The notes below the pieces were generated by a model. It made no database searches, was not told the origin of the DNA, and saw only the letters and a program-made list of their open reading frames with translations. Made by a program: the position numbers and the translations under genes. Shown piece after piece: positions 43,724 through 51,828 of a stretch of DNA of 64,000 nt. Source of the DNA: Cryobacterium breve (GTDB lineage: Bacteria; Actinomycetota; Actinomycetes; Actinomycetales; Microbacteriaceae); NCBI RefSeq assembly GCF_027594785.1, contig NZ_CP075584.1:62001-126000 (forward strand). The letters are read 5' to 3'. How positions within the stretch are numbered: position 1 is the first letter of the stretch; every line of letters starts with the position of its first letter.

Positions 43724-43869
43724 CACCGCACCCTCCGTACGGGGTGGTGTTCCGACCGGGGGACAGCCTGCGGGCCGACCCAGGAGATGTCCCCGGTGAC
43801 GAGGGAGAGCGCCCCGGCGACAACGCAGGAGACGAACATGATCCAGAGGCACTCGATGAACGGGTCCAT
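43723..43869 (-). CDS. Small membrane protein coupled to the deazaflavin-dependent oxidoreductase
   Basis: A 48-residue frame (MDPFIECLWIMFVSCVVAGALSL...) with one hydrophobic helix at residues ~5-24 and a basic C-terminus (PRSEHHPVRRVR). Its TGA overlaps the ATG of the downstream gene as TGATG, which supports real translation. No function is known. It could be a membrane tether or a leader cistron. Confidence 0.6.
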   Translation of the reverse strand: MDPFIECLWIMFVSCVVAGALSLVTGDISWVGPQAVPRSEHHPVRRVR

Positions 43870-43966
43870 GTCCGAAGCGTACGCCCGGTGCTGCTCTCCG
43901 GCACCGGCGACCGATTGCAAGCACCGCGCCGCGTGCGACCCGCTACCGTTGACACCCGGAGGAATC

Positions 43967-44489
43967 ATGAAACTGGAACCGTTGTTCCTCAGGATCGACC
44001 GGGTCGCCGGTGGGCGATCTGTGGAATACACCATTGCGCCCGAGATGCGCAGGCACCCCAGGACCCGGCGCACCTTCGTCGCGATCCTGTGGCTCCTCGC
44101 CGCGGAACTGGTCCTCGGCGCTGCCGCGGTCGTCGTCGCGGTCGTGCTGTTCCTCGGCGGCGCCGAGATTCCGTCCTCGGTCTGGATGCGCACCTTCGTC
44201 GTGCTCGCGATGACGCTCACCCTCCTCTACTTCGCCTGGCGGGCGCAGAAAGGCTTCTACTGGGCCTACCTGCGGCTCCGGCTGTTCAGCAAGATCTTCC
44301 CGGTGATCACCCTCGTCCTCGCCGCGATCCCCGGCCTGTATCCGTTGTGGATGGTCAGCGAGCAGATCCTGTTCAGCCTCATCATGATCGGCGTCGGCGA
44401 CTACCTCTCTTCCGATCACATGCGCGAGGCCTTCCCCAGGCCGCCACGCGTTCCGGAAGCCCCCGCGGCCGGCGAAACCGGCGCGGTAG
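43967..44489 (+). CDS. Hypothetical membrane protein (probable frameshift at C-terminus)
   Basis: ATG 43967 is preceded by GGAGGAATC, a strong ribosome site. There are four hydrophobic segments: FVAILWLLAAELVLGAAAVVVAVVLFLGG, MRTFVVLAMTLTLLYFAW, and KIFPVITLVLAAIPGLYPLWMV with EQILFSLIMIGVGDYL. As written the frame stays open into the antisense of ligD. Removing one C of the run at 44460-44464 gives ...PEAPRPAKPAR and a TAG at 44487-44489, just before the ligD end, for ~173 residues. I do not recognise the family. Confidence 0.65.
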
Positions 44490-44497
44490 CCGGACAC

Positions 44498-47237
44498 TCA
44501 GTCCTCGCGCACGACCTCGTCCGGCGCCTTGTCCGGACGCCAGCCCCGCCACGACGGATGCCGCAACCGGCCGTCCGAGGTCCACTCGAGGTAGTCGACC
44601 TCGCCCACGAGAACGGGCCGCACCCAGTGCGCGTCCCGAACGTCCGCCGCGGGAACGGCCGTGAACGGATTCTCCGCCTGGGCCAGCGTGTCCAGACGGG
44701 ACCGCAGCGCGGCCAGGTCGCGGTCGCGGAAGCCCGTGCCGACCCTCCCGATATAGTCGAGGCCCGTCTCAGAGGGGATCCCGAGCAGCAGGGAGCCGAG
44801 CGACCTGGCCCGGTTCCCGTTCCCGGTACGCCAGCCGCCGATCACGACCTCCTGCGCCCGGTGATGCTTGACCTTGATCCACGACCGGGAGCGTCTTCCG
44901 CCGTCGTAGCCGGCGTCGGCGTCTTTCGCGACGATGCCCTCGAGCCCGAGTTCGCGGCTCACCCGCAGCGCGTCCTGCGCGTCACCGGGCAGGTCCGGCG
45001 AGAGCTGCACCGGGCCATCGCCCGAGACGAGCGATTCGAGGATGGTCCGCCGAACGGAATACGGGGGTGCGGTTCAGGTCGCTGCCCTCGTGCTCGAGCA
45101 CGTCGAAGACGAGGTACTGCACCGGGGTCGCGGCGGCGGCCGCGGCCACCGTGCGCCGGGTCAGGTGCATCCGGCTCTGCAGCAGGCCGAAGTTCGGCCT
45201 CCCGGACCTGTCGAGGGCGACGATCTCGCCGTCGAGCACCGCACTGGCCGCGTCGACCGAGTCCGGAAGCGCCGCGAGCAGCTCGGGGTATGCCTCCGTC
45301 ACGTCGTTGCCCGCGCGGGTGAACAGGCGCACCGGTCGTTCGGTGCCGGCCGTTGAGAGGTAGGCGAGTGCCCGGATCCCGTCCCACTTCGGTTCGAACG
45401 CCCAGCGGATGTCCGTGACGAGGTCCGCGGCCGATCCGGCCGTCGCGAGCATCGGCGAGTACCGGCCGATCGGGCTCGCATCCGGTCGCACTCCGGGATC
45501 GGCGGGGGTCGCGGTCGGGGACGCGCCGACTCCGGGCCCGCCCTCCCCGTCCGTCGCTCCCGGTCCGGTCGCCGTCGTCCGGGTCGACTCCGACCCCGCG
45601 GTCTGCGCCGCGACGGACTGTGCCGCGGCGGACTGTGCCGCAGCGGACTGTGCTGAGGAGGTCCGTGCTGCCGCAGTCCGCTCCTGCGCCGGCCGGGATC
45701 CGGCCTTCGGCTTCATCAGGTGGATGAGCCAGTTCTGGGCCGACCGGTCGTGTGCGCCCTGGTCCCGGGCGTTCGTGCGGATGAGCGCGAACCGGCGGGC
45801 GCCGTCGAGGCCGCCGCCCGGCTCGCCGTGGAGCGTCGCGATGACCTCGTCGTCCCGCCACTTCTCGAGGTCATAGGTGCCGCTGTCCCAGATCGACACG
45901 GTGCCTGCGCCGTACTCGCCGGCCGGGATCACGCCCTCGAAGGCGCCGTACTCCAGGGGATGATCTTCGGTGCGCACGGCGAGGCGGTTCTTCGCCGGAT
46001 CGGTCGGCACGCCGCGGGGGAGCGCCCACGACGCCAGGACGCCCTCGTGCTCGAGGCGGAAGTCGTAGTGCAGGTTCCGGGCGTGGTGTTCCTGGATCAC
46101 GAAGCTGTGCCCGCCGGCGGCCGTGGCGCCCGGTCCCGCGGCCGCGGAATTCCCGACGCCCGCGCCGGGCCCCGGCACCGGCTCCGGGGTGCGCCCTGCC
46201 GTGCGTTTGCTGCGGTAGGCCGCGAGCCGGTCCCCGCGTGCGGGGTCCCCGGCGGGCGCTCCCTCGCCCGCTCCCGGTTCCGGGTCGCCCGCTCCGGCTT
46301 CCGGCCCGGCTCCTGATCCGCCGGTGTCGCGACGGCCGGAGTCGTGCGCGCCGAGCAGGGCAGCGAGCGGATCGCCGCCGTGCTCGACCCGGCTCAGCGC
46401 CTGCCGGTAGTCGAGCTGGGCGAGGCCGGGCTCGGCGAGCTCCCGCCAGGTGCGCGGCATCGCGACCATCGGGCGGAACGTTCCCCGCAGGGAATAGGGC
46501 GTGATCGTGGTCTTCGCCGCGTTGTTCTGGCTCCAGTCCACGAGCACCTTGCCGCCCCGGATCGACTTCTTCATGTCGCTCACGACGAGGTCGGGGTGGT
46601 CGGCTTCGAGCGCCCTGGCCAGCTCGTGCGCGACCTGGGAGATCTCGTCGGAGGTGTGGGTCAGGTCGAGCGCGGCATAGAGATGGATCCCCTTGCTGCC
46701 GCTCGTGACCGGAAAGGGGTCGAGTCCCATGTCGCGCAGGATGGCGCGGGCGAGCCTGGCCACGTCCGCGCACTCCGGGAGGGTGACGCCCTCGCCGGGG
46801 TCGAGGTCGAGCACGAGCCGGTCCGGGTTGCGCCGGCTGCCGTCCCTCCCGAACTGCCATTGCGGAACGTGGAGCTCGAGCGCCGACATCTGACCGAGCC
46901 AGGTCAGGGTCGCGACGTCGTTCACGAGCGGGTACACGTTCGTGTGGTCGGTGTGCTCGATCGAGTGGCGCTGCACCCAGCCCGGCGCGGACTCCTCGAG
47001 GTTCTTCTGGAAGAACATCTTCTCCGGCTTCTCCGGCGTTCCGACCCCGTGCACCCAGCGCTTCCGCGTCGCCGCCCGGTTCGCTGCGTGCGGCACGAGC
47101 ACCTCGGCGATCGCGGCGTAGTACCCGAGGACATCCGCTTTCGTGGTGCCGGTCTCGGGATACAGCACCTTGTCGAGGTGCGTGAGCGTGATCCGGTGAC
47201 CGTCCACGGACACGACCTGGCTCGTCGTCTCGTCCAT
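44498..47237 (-). CDS. ligD: Multifunctional ATP-dependent DNA ligase LigD (frameshifted in this sequence)
   Basis: LigD for non-homologous end joining with the mycobacterial domain order: polymerase/primase (residues ~10-290; PDRLVLDLDPGEGVTLPE and KGIHLYAALD), 3'-phosphoesterase (FVIQEHHARNLHYDFRLEHEGVLASWALPRGVP) and ligase (adenylation Lys in FEPKWDGIRALAY; GIVAKDADAGYDGGRRSRSWIKVKHH). Long Ala/Gly/Pro/Ser-rich linkers separate the domains. The frame breaks at a run of five C (GGGGG at 45063-45067); removing one gives DLNRTPYSVRRTILESLV. Corrected length is ~912 residues. ATG 47237 has GGGAGGG upstream. Divergent from ku. Confidence 0.95.
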
Positions 47238-47353
47238 CTGGCTTCCCTCCCGGGCCGATTCTCCCGCCATTGTTCCGCCTGCGTGCCACCAGCATGCCCG
47301 CGAGCCCCGGTTCCGGCTAGTACGCCGAACGGATGCGGTGTCTACTGTTTCCC

Positions 47354-48217
47354 ATGCGATCGATCTGGAAAGGTTCCATCACCTTCGGCCTCGTCAACGT
47401 GCCCGTCAAGGTCTACAGCGCCACGGAAGACCACGACACCCCGTTGCACCAGGTCCATGACGCCGACGGCGGACGCATCCGATACCAGCGGCGGTGCTCG
47501 CGCTGCGGCCGGGTCGTTGACTACGCCCATATCGACAAGGCGTACGACGACGGCGAGAACACGGTCGTGCTCACCGAGGAGGAGCTCCGCAGGCTCCCGG
47601 CAGAGAAGAGCAGGGAGATCGACGTCGTCGAGTTCGTCCCGAGCGAGCAGCTCGACCCGATGCTCTTCGAGAAGAGCTATTTCCTCGAGCCGGACGGCGC
47701 ATCGCCCAAGGCGTACGTCCTGCTGCGGCGGGCGCTCGAGGCGAGCGACCGCACCGCGATCGTGCGGTTCGCACTCCGCCAGAAGACCCGGCTCGGTGCG
47801 CTCCGGGTCCGCGGTGACGTGCTGCTCCTGCAGGCCCTGCTCTGGAGCGACGAGGTGCGGGAGGCGGACTTCCCCGCCCTCGCCGAATCGACGAAGATCT
47901 CGCGGCAGGAGCTTGAACTCTCGGCGGCACTCGTCGAGTCCTTCTCCTCCGACTTCACCCCCCAGGACTACCGCGACGACTACCAGGATCAGCTCAGGGA
48001 ACTCATCGAAGCCAAGCTCGCGGCCGGCGAGACGGTCGAGGCGGCCGAGGCGGGGGAGGCGGGGGACGGCGCAGAAGAGGAGTCGGCCGGCGGTGAGGTC
48101 CTCGACCTGATGGAGGCGCTCCGGCGCAGCGTCGAACGCAGCAGGGGTGGAGGGAAGGTCGGTACCGCGGCGGAGGGCGAGGACACGGCGCGACCCGCGA
48201 AACGGCGCATTCCGTAG
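47354..48217 (+). CDS. ku: DNA end-binding protein Ku
   Basis: A 287-residue bacterial Ku: MRSIWKGSITFGLVNVPVKVYSATEDHD at the start, RCSRCGRVVDYAHIDKAYDDG, IDVVEFVPSEQLDPMLFEKSYFLEPDGASPKAYVLLRRALE and the C-half FSSDFTPQDYRDDYQDQLRELIEAKLAAGE. It forms a homodimeric ring on DNA ends and recruits LigD. The ATG 47354 fits the family start; an in-frame ATG 21 bases upstream is less likely. It is divergent from ligD across 116 bp, a shared regulatory spacer without an obvious motif. The C-terminus is acidic then basic. Confidence 0.96.
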   Translation: MRSIWKGSITFGLVNVPVKVYSATEDHDTPLHQVHDADGGRIRYQRRCSRCGRVVDYAHIDKAYDDGENTVVLTEEELRRLPAEKSREIDVVEFVPSEQLDPMLFEKSYFLEPDGASPKAYVLLRRALEASDRTAIVRFALRQKTRLGALRVRGDVLLLQALLWSDEVREADFPALAESTKISRQELELSAALVESFSSDFTPQDYRDDYQDQLRELIEAKLAAGETVEAAEAGEAGDGAEEESAGGEVLDLMEALRRSVERSRGGGKVGTAAEGEDTARPAKRRIP

Positions 48218-48245
48218 AGCGCTGGCGCATCGGTAGACTCGCACA

Positions 48246-48863
48246 ATGGCAGGGGCGGAAGTACCCATCATCAGTTCCAGGGTTCTGACCCTGCCCAACC
48301 TGCTGAGCGCCCTCCGGCTCGCCCTCGTCCCGGTCTTCCTCGTGCTCCTCGTTCGCGGCGCCGATGCCTGGGCCCTCCTCGTGCTCCTCGTCGCGAGCCT
48401 CACCGATTACCTCGACGGCGTGATCGCGCGGCGCTTCAACCAGATCACCCGGCTCGGCCAGCTGCTCGACCCCGCGGCCGACCGGCTCTACATTTTCGCG
48501 GCCCTCCTCGGCCTGGCCTGGCGTGACCTCGTGCCCTGGTGGATCGTCCTCATCGTGATCGGCAGGGACGTGTTCCTGCTCGGCCTCGGGATCGTCCTCG
48601 CGAACCACGGCTACGGTCCGCTCCCGGTCAACCTGCTCGGCAAGGCCGCGACCTTCTGCCTCTTCTATGCCCTGCCGCTCGTCATGCTCGGCCAGGCGTT
48701 CCCGATGCTCGGCTGGTGGTCCCTTCCGATCGGCTGGGCCTTCGGAATCTGGGGCGCATTCCTGTATTGGTGGGCCGGAATCATCTACGCCGTCCAGACT
48801 GCTCGGGTGATTCGGCTTCCGCGGGTCATAGCGCCCATTCGATCGGATACGATTGAAAGGTAG
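48246..48863 (+). CDS. CDP-alcohol phosphatidyltransferase family protein
   Basis: A 205-residue membrane enzyme with the CDP-alcohol motif DYLDGVIARRFNQITRLGQLLDPAADR (Dx2DGx2ARx8Gx3Dx3D). Several TM helices surround it (LVPVFLVLLVRGADAWALLVLLVASL, VPWWIVLIVIGRDVFLLGLGIVLA). Members make phosphatidylglycerol phosphate, cardiolipin or phosphatidylinositol phosphate; RGADAWALL and length resemble PgsA/cardiolipin-synthase-type proteins, but the acceptor is not determined. It sits 11 bp before garA, as in other actinobacteria. Confidence 0.88.
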   Translation: MAGAEVPIISSRVLTLPNLLSALRLALVPVFLVLLVRGADAWALLVLLVASLTDYLDGVIARRFNQITRLGQLLDPAADRLYIFAALLGLAWRDLVPWWIVLIVIGRDVFLLGLGIVLANHGYGPLPVNLLGKAATFCLFYALPLVMLGQAFPMLGWWSLPIGWAFGIWGAFLYWWAGIIYAVQTARVIRLPRVIAPIRSDTIER

Positions 48864-48874
48864 GAGGTGTACCG

Positions 48875-49363
48875 GTGATTGATTCCAAAAAGCCAGATGA
48901 GAGCCAGCGTAAGGCCGCGCCCGAAGAATATTCCGGCACCGACACGACGATGACGTTCAGTCAGGGCTTCGCGGCCCAGCTCGCCGCCGTCGACAATGAC
49001 GTGACGGCCGAGGAGCAGGAAGCCATTTCGGCCCTCCCCTCCGGGTCTGCTCTTCTCGTCGTTCGTCGCGGTCCCAACTCGGGAGCGCGCTTTCTGCTCG
49101 ACGCGGATGTGACGACCGTCGGTCGGCACCCGCACGCGGACATCTTCCTCGACGACGTGACCGTGTCCCGCCGCCATGCCGAGTTCCTCCGCCACGGAAC
49201 CTCGTTCGAGGTCAAGGACCTCGTCTCCCTGAACGGCACCTATTTCGAGGGAGTGCGCATCGAAACCGCAGCGCTCCACGACAGGGATGAAGTCCAGGTC
49301 GGCAAGTTCCGGCTCACGTTCTACGCCTCGCGACTCGACCTGGCGCCACAGGCGAGCGAGTAG
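48875..49363 (+). CDS. garA: FHA-domain regulator GarA (OdhI-like)
   Basis: A 162-residue protein. The C-terminal FHA domain (ALLVVRRGPNSGARFLLDADVTTVGRHPHADIFLDDVTVSRRHAEFLRHGTSFEVKDLVSLNGTYFEGVRIE) has the GRH, SRRH and NGT signature residues. The N-terminal tail has a Thr-rich YSGTDTTMTFSQGF, comparable to the phosphorylated ETT segment of GarA/OdhI. In mycobacteria and corynebacteria these proteins are phosphorylated by PASTA kinases and inhibit 2-oxoglutarate dehydrogenase. GTG 48875 with AGGAGG upstream. A PASTA kinase lies 14 kb away in the same window. Confidence 0.9.
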   Translation: MIDSKKPDESQRKAAPEEYSGTDTTMTFSQGFAAQLAAVDNDVTAEEQEAISALPSGSALLVVRRGPNSGARFLLDADVTTVGRHPHADIFLDDVTVSRRHAEFLRHGTSFEVKDLVSLNGTYFEGVRIETAALHDRDEVQVGKFRLTFYASRLDLAPQASE

Positions 49364-50061
49364 TGGCTGCGTCCTCCGCCCAGGCAAGGCAGCCGGGTGC
49401 GACGTCGCTGCTCAGCATCGGACAGGTGCTCGCTCGCCTGACCCCGGATTTCCCCGACCTCACCCCGTCGAAGCTGCGCTTCCTCGAGGAGCAGCGGCTC
49501 GTCTCTCCCGCGCGCACCGAATCCGGCTACCGCAAGTTCTGCGCGAGCGACCTCGACCGGCTCCGCCTGATCCTGTCGATGCAACGCGACCTGTACCTTC
49601 CGCTCAAAGTCATCCGCGGTTACCTCGATGACCTCGACGCCGGCAATTCGCCGACGTTGCCCGGCGGAGTGACACCGGGTCCGTCGATGCTGTCGACCGA
49701 GCGACGCCTCAGCCGGGACGAACTCATCCGCGAGGCCGGGGCATCCGCCGCCCTGCTGCACGACGCGGTCTCCGCATCGATCATCCTTCCGGCGGATGTC
49801 TACGGCGACGACGCGCTCGGAGTCCTGCGCGCCCTTGTCGACCTTCAGCACAGCGGGATCGAACCGAGGCACCTGCGCGGCTTCCGCGGTGCGGCAGAGC
49901 GCGAACTGGGGCTGATCGAGAGTGCCCTCGTGCCGCTGTCCCGGCGCAGGGACGCGTCGAGCCGGGCGAAGGCCGCCGAAATGGCCGTCGAGATCGCGGG
50001 CAATTTCGAGGTCATCCGGGGCAGCCTGATCCGATCTGCGCTCGGCCGCCTCACCAGTTAG
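49363..50061 (+). CDS. MerR-family regulator (FtsR-like)
   Basis: A 232-residue MerR protein: LLSIGQVLARLTPDFPDLTPSKLRFLEEQRLVSPARTESGYRKFCASDLDRLRLILSMQRDLYLPLKVIRGYLDDLDAG. The second half (DELIREAGASAALLHDAVSASIILPADVYGDDALGVLRALVDLQHSGIEPRHLRGFRGAAEREL) matches the Rv1828/FtsR group found next to garA. FtsR acts on cell-division gene expression in Corynebacterium. GTG start at 49363 overlaps the garA stop by one base. The effector is unknown. Confidence 0.85.
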   Translation: MAASSAQARQPGATSLLSIGQVLARLTPDFPDLTPSKLRFLEEQRLVSPARTESGYRKFCASDLDRLRLILSMQRDLYLPLKVIRGYLDDLDAGNSPTLPGGVTPGPSMLSTERRLSRDELIREAGASAALLHDAVSASIILPADVYGDDALGVLRALVDLQHSGIEPRHLRGFRGAAERELGLIESALVPLSRRRDASSRAKAAEMAVEIAGNFEVIRGSLIRSALGRLTS

Positions 50062-50229
50062 TCGTAGACTGCCAGAAGCGCCGCCGGACCGAATCCAACC
50101 CGGACGAACCCCACCGACACCAGTCGCACGACACGCCGAGGTGTTCGGTCGGATGTCCGGGCCTGGGTCCAGTACCTCGGTAGCGTTGCACATGCGGTTC
50201 GCGCCGCACCCATTCCGAGAGGCGATCGT

Positions 50230-50782
50230 ATGAGCGAGCTCAGCAAGCGTGACGACGCCTCGCGCTACGGTGACGGACTCCTGTTCACCGACGGCATGCC
50301 GGACCTCGACGAGAATTCCGGGTACCGTGGCGCCGTCGCCGCCCGTGCCGCAGGCATCACCTATCGCCAGCTCGACTACTGGGCCCGCACCGAACTCGTC
50401 GAGCCGACGGTTCGCGGTGCGACCGGATCCGGCACCCAGCGGCTCTACGGCTTTCGCGACATCCTCGTCCTCAAGCTCGTCAAGCGCCTCCTCGACACCG
50501 GCATCTCGCTCCAGCAGATCCGCACGGCCGTCAATCAGGCTCCGCGAGTCAGGGGTCAGCGACCTCGCCCAGACGACGCTCATGAGCGACGGCGCGAGCG
50601 TCTATCTCTGCACCTCCAACGACGAGGTCATCGATCTCGTCAGCCGCGGCCAGGGCGTCTTCGGAATCGCCGTGGGCAAGGTCCTGCGCGAGGTCGAGAC
50701 CACCCTCGTCGAGCTCGACTCGCAGCCTTCAGACCCGTCAGACGAACTCGCCCTCCGCCGGCTGTCCCGCAAGGTCTCCTAA
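50230..50782 (+). CDS. MerR-family regulator, second copy (frameshifted in this sequence)
   Basis: N-terminal MerR HTH: YRGAVAARAAGITYRQLDYWARTELVEPTVRGATGSGTQRLYGFRDILVLKLVKRLLDTGISLQQIRTAVNQ. The frame breaks at CAGGCTC (50536-50542); removing one G gives NQLRESGVSDLAQTTLMSDGASVYLCTSNDEVIDLVSRGQGVFGIAVGKVLREVE. Corrected length is ~183 residues. This matches the Rv1830-like protein that follows GarA/FtsR-type genes in actinobacteria. ATG 50230 with GAGAGG upstream. The 168 bp before it probably hold its promoter; no motif is claimed. Confidence 0.86.
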
Positions 50783-50944
50783 CCCTCCAGCAGGACCGGC
50801 CCGCCAGCACGACTGGCTTGCCGGAAGGGCATCCGCCTTATCGCGTCGCCCGCGAGCGAGTTGCGGACAAGACACCGTCATCCCGCCTGGGAAGGTGTTT
50901 GACCGCAATCGAGCGTGAGAATGCGCCCCGGACTGGGGGAGCGG

Positions 50945-51751
50945 TCAGCGCTGCTCGGCGTACTCGCCGATGCGCGCGGTGCGCAGGATGCGGTCGAGCA
51001 GCTGGTCGAAGTAACGCGCCATCTCCTGCGCGCTGTCGCCCGGCCAGGTGTGCAGCGGCTTCGCAGCGCCCTGCGCCTGCTGGAGCGACGTGCGCTCCGG
51101 CAGCTGGGGGCTGAGTACGAGCGGGCCGAACATGTCGCGCAGTTCCTTGATCCGGAACTGGTGCTCGAGGGAGGCGATCCTGGCACGGTTCACGATGATG
51201 CCGAGCGGCTGGAGGCGGGGGCTGAGTCCGCGGCGGATCTCCTCGATCGCGCGCAGGGCGCGGTCGGCGGCGGCGACCGAGAACAGGCCGGGCTCGGTGA
51301 CGACGGCGACGCGGTCGCTCGCCGCCCACGCCGTGCGGGTCAGGGCGTTGAGGGAGGGTGCGCAGTCGATCAGCACCAGGTCGTAGTCTTTCTCGACCGT
51401 GGACAGGGCTTCCTCGAGCTTCCAGATGTCGCGGATGCTCGGGTGCGGCCCGTCGAAGTTGATGGCGGACGGGCTGCCGATCATGACGTCGATCGTGCCC
51501 TGCTGGCCACGGGTCCAGCCGCTCGGCACGATGGCGGCGCGAACGATCTTTTCTTTGGGGGAGGCGAGCACGTCGGCGATGTTCAGGTGGCCGGCGACCT
51601 CGATGTCCATGCCGGTCGAGACATCCGATTGCGGGTCGATATCGACGACCAGGGTCCGTACGCCGCGGGCGAAGGCAGCAGACGCCAGACCCAGGGTCAC
51701 TGTGGTCTTGCCTACTCCTCCCTTGAGGGAGCTAACGCTTAGTACGTGCAC
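50945..51751 (-). CDS. ParA-family ATPase
   Basis: A ~268-residue P-loop ATPase: VLSVSSLKGGVGKTTVTLGLASAAFARGVRTLVVDIDPQSDVSTGMD (deviant Walker A), then DYDLVLIDCAPSLNALTRTAW (Walker B region) and PLGIIVNRARIASLEHQFRIKELRDMF. The start is either GTG 51751 or GTG 51772; neither has a clear ribosome site, so a leaderless transcript is possible. No parB or parS is next to it, so it may position something other than the chromosome. Divergent from pyruvate carboxylase. The 50783-50944 gap has nothing recognisable. Confidence 0.87.
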   Translation of the reverse strand: MHVLSVSSLKGGVGKTTVTLGLASAAFARGVRTLVVDIDPQSDVSTGMDIEVAGHLNIADVLASPKEKIVRAAIVPSGWTRGQQGTIDVMIGSPSAINFDGPHPSIRDIWKLEEALSTVEKDYDLVLIDCAPSLNALTRTAWAASDRVAVVTEPGLFSVAAADRALRAIEEIRRGLSPRLQPLGIIVNRARIASLEHQFRIKELRDMFGPLVLSPQLPERTSLQQAQGAAKPLHTWPGDSAQEMARYFDQLLDRILRTARIGEYAEQR

Positions 51752-51828
51752 AAGTAGATACGTTACCTTCACTAGTCTTAGAGAACCTAACCGCCAGCTG
51801 TGTGCCCGTCGCCTCCTGAAAGGTCTGT

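Noticed and set aside
43154..45322. 722-residue + strand frame through 43.2-45.3 kb
   Set aside because: Only the part from 43967 has a ribosome site and membrane helices; the rest is antisense to the oxidoreductase and ligD.
677..50542. Programmed +1 frameshifting at CAGGCTC as a new recoding system
   Set aside because: The codon phase at the motif differs between genes. The same heptamer is also read without a shift, for example in flhB near 14535 (Gly-Ala-Gly-Ser), in fliN near 11209 and in the EspI-like gene near 56204 (Thr-Arg-Leu). A sequencing or base-calling artefact explains it better.
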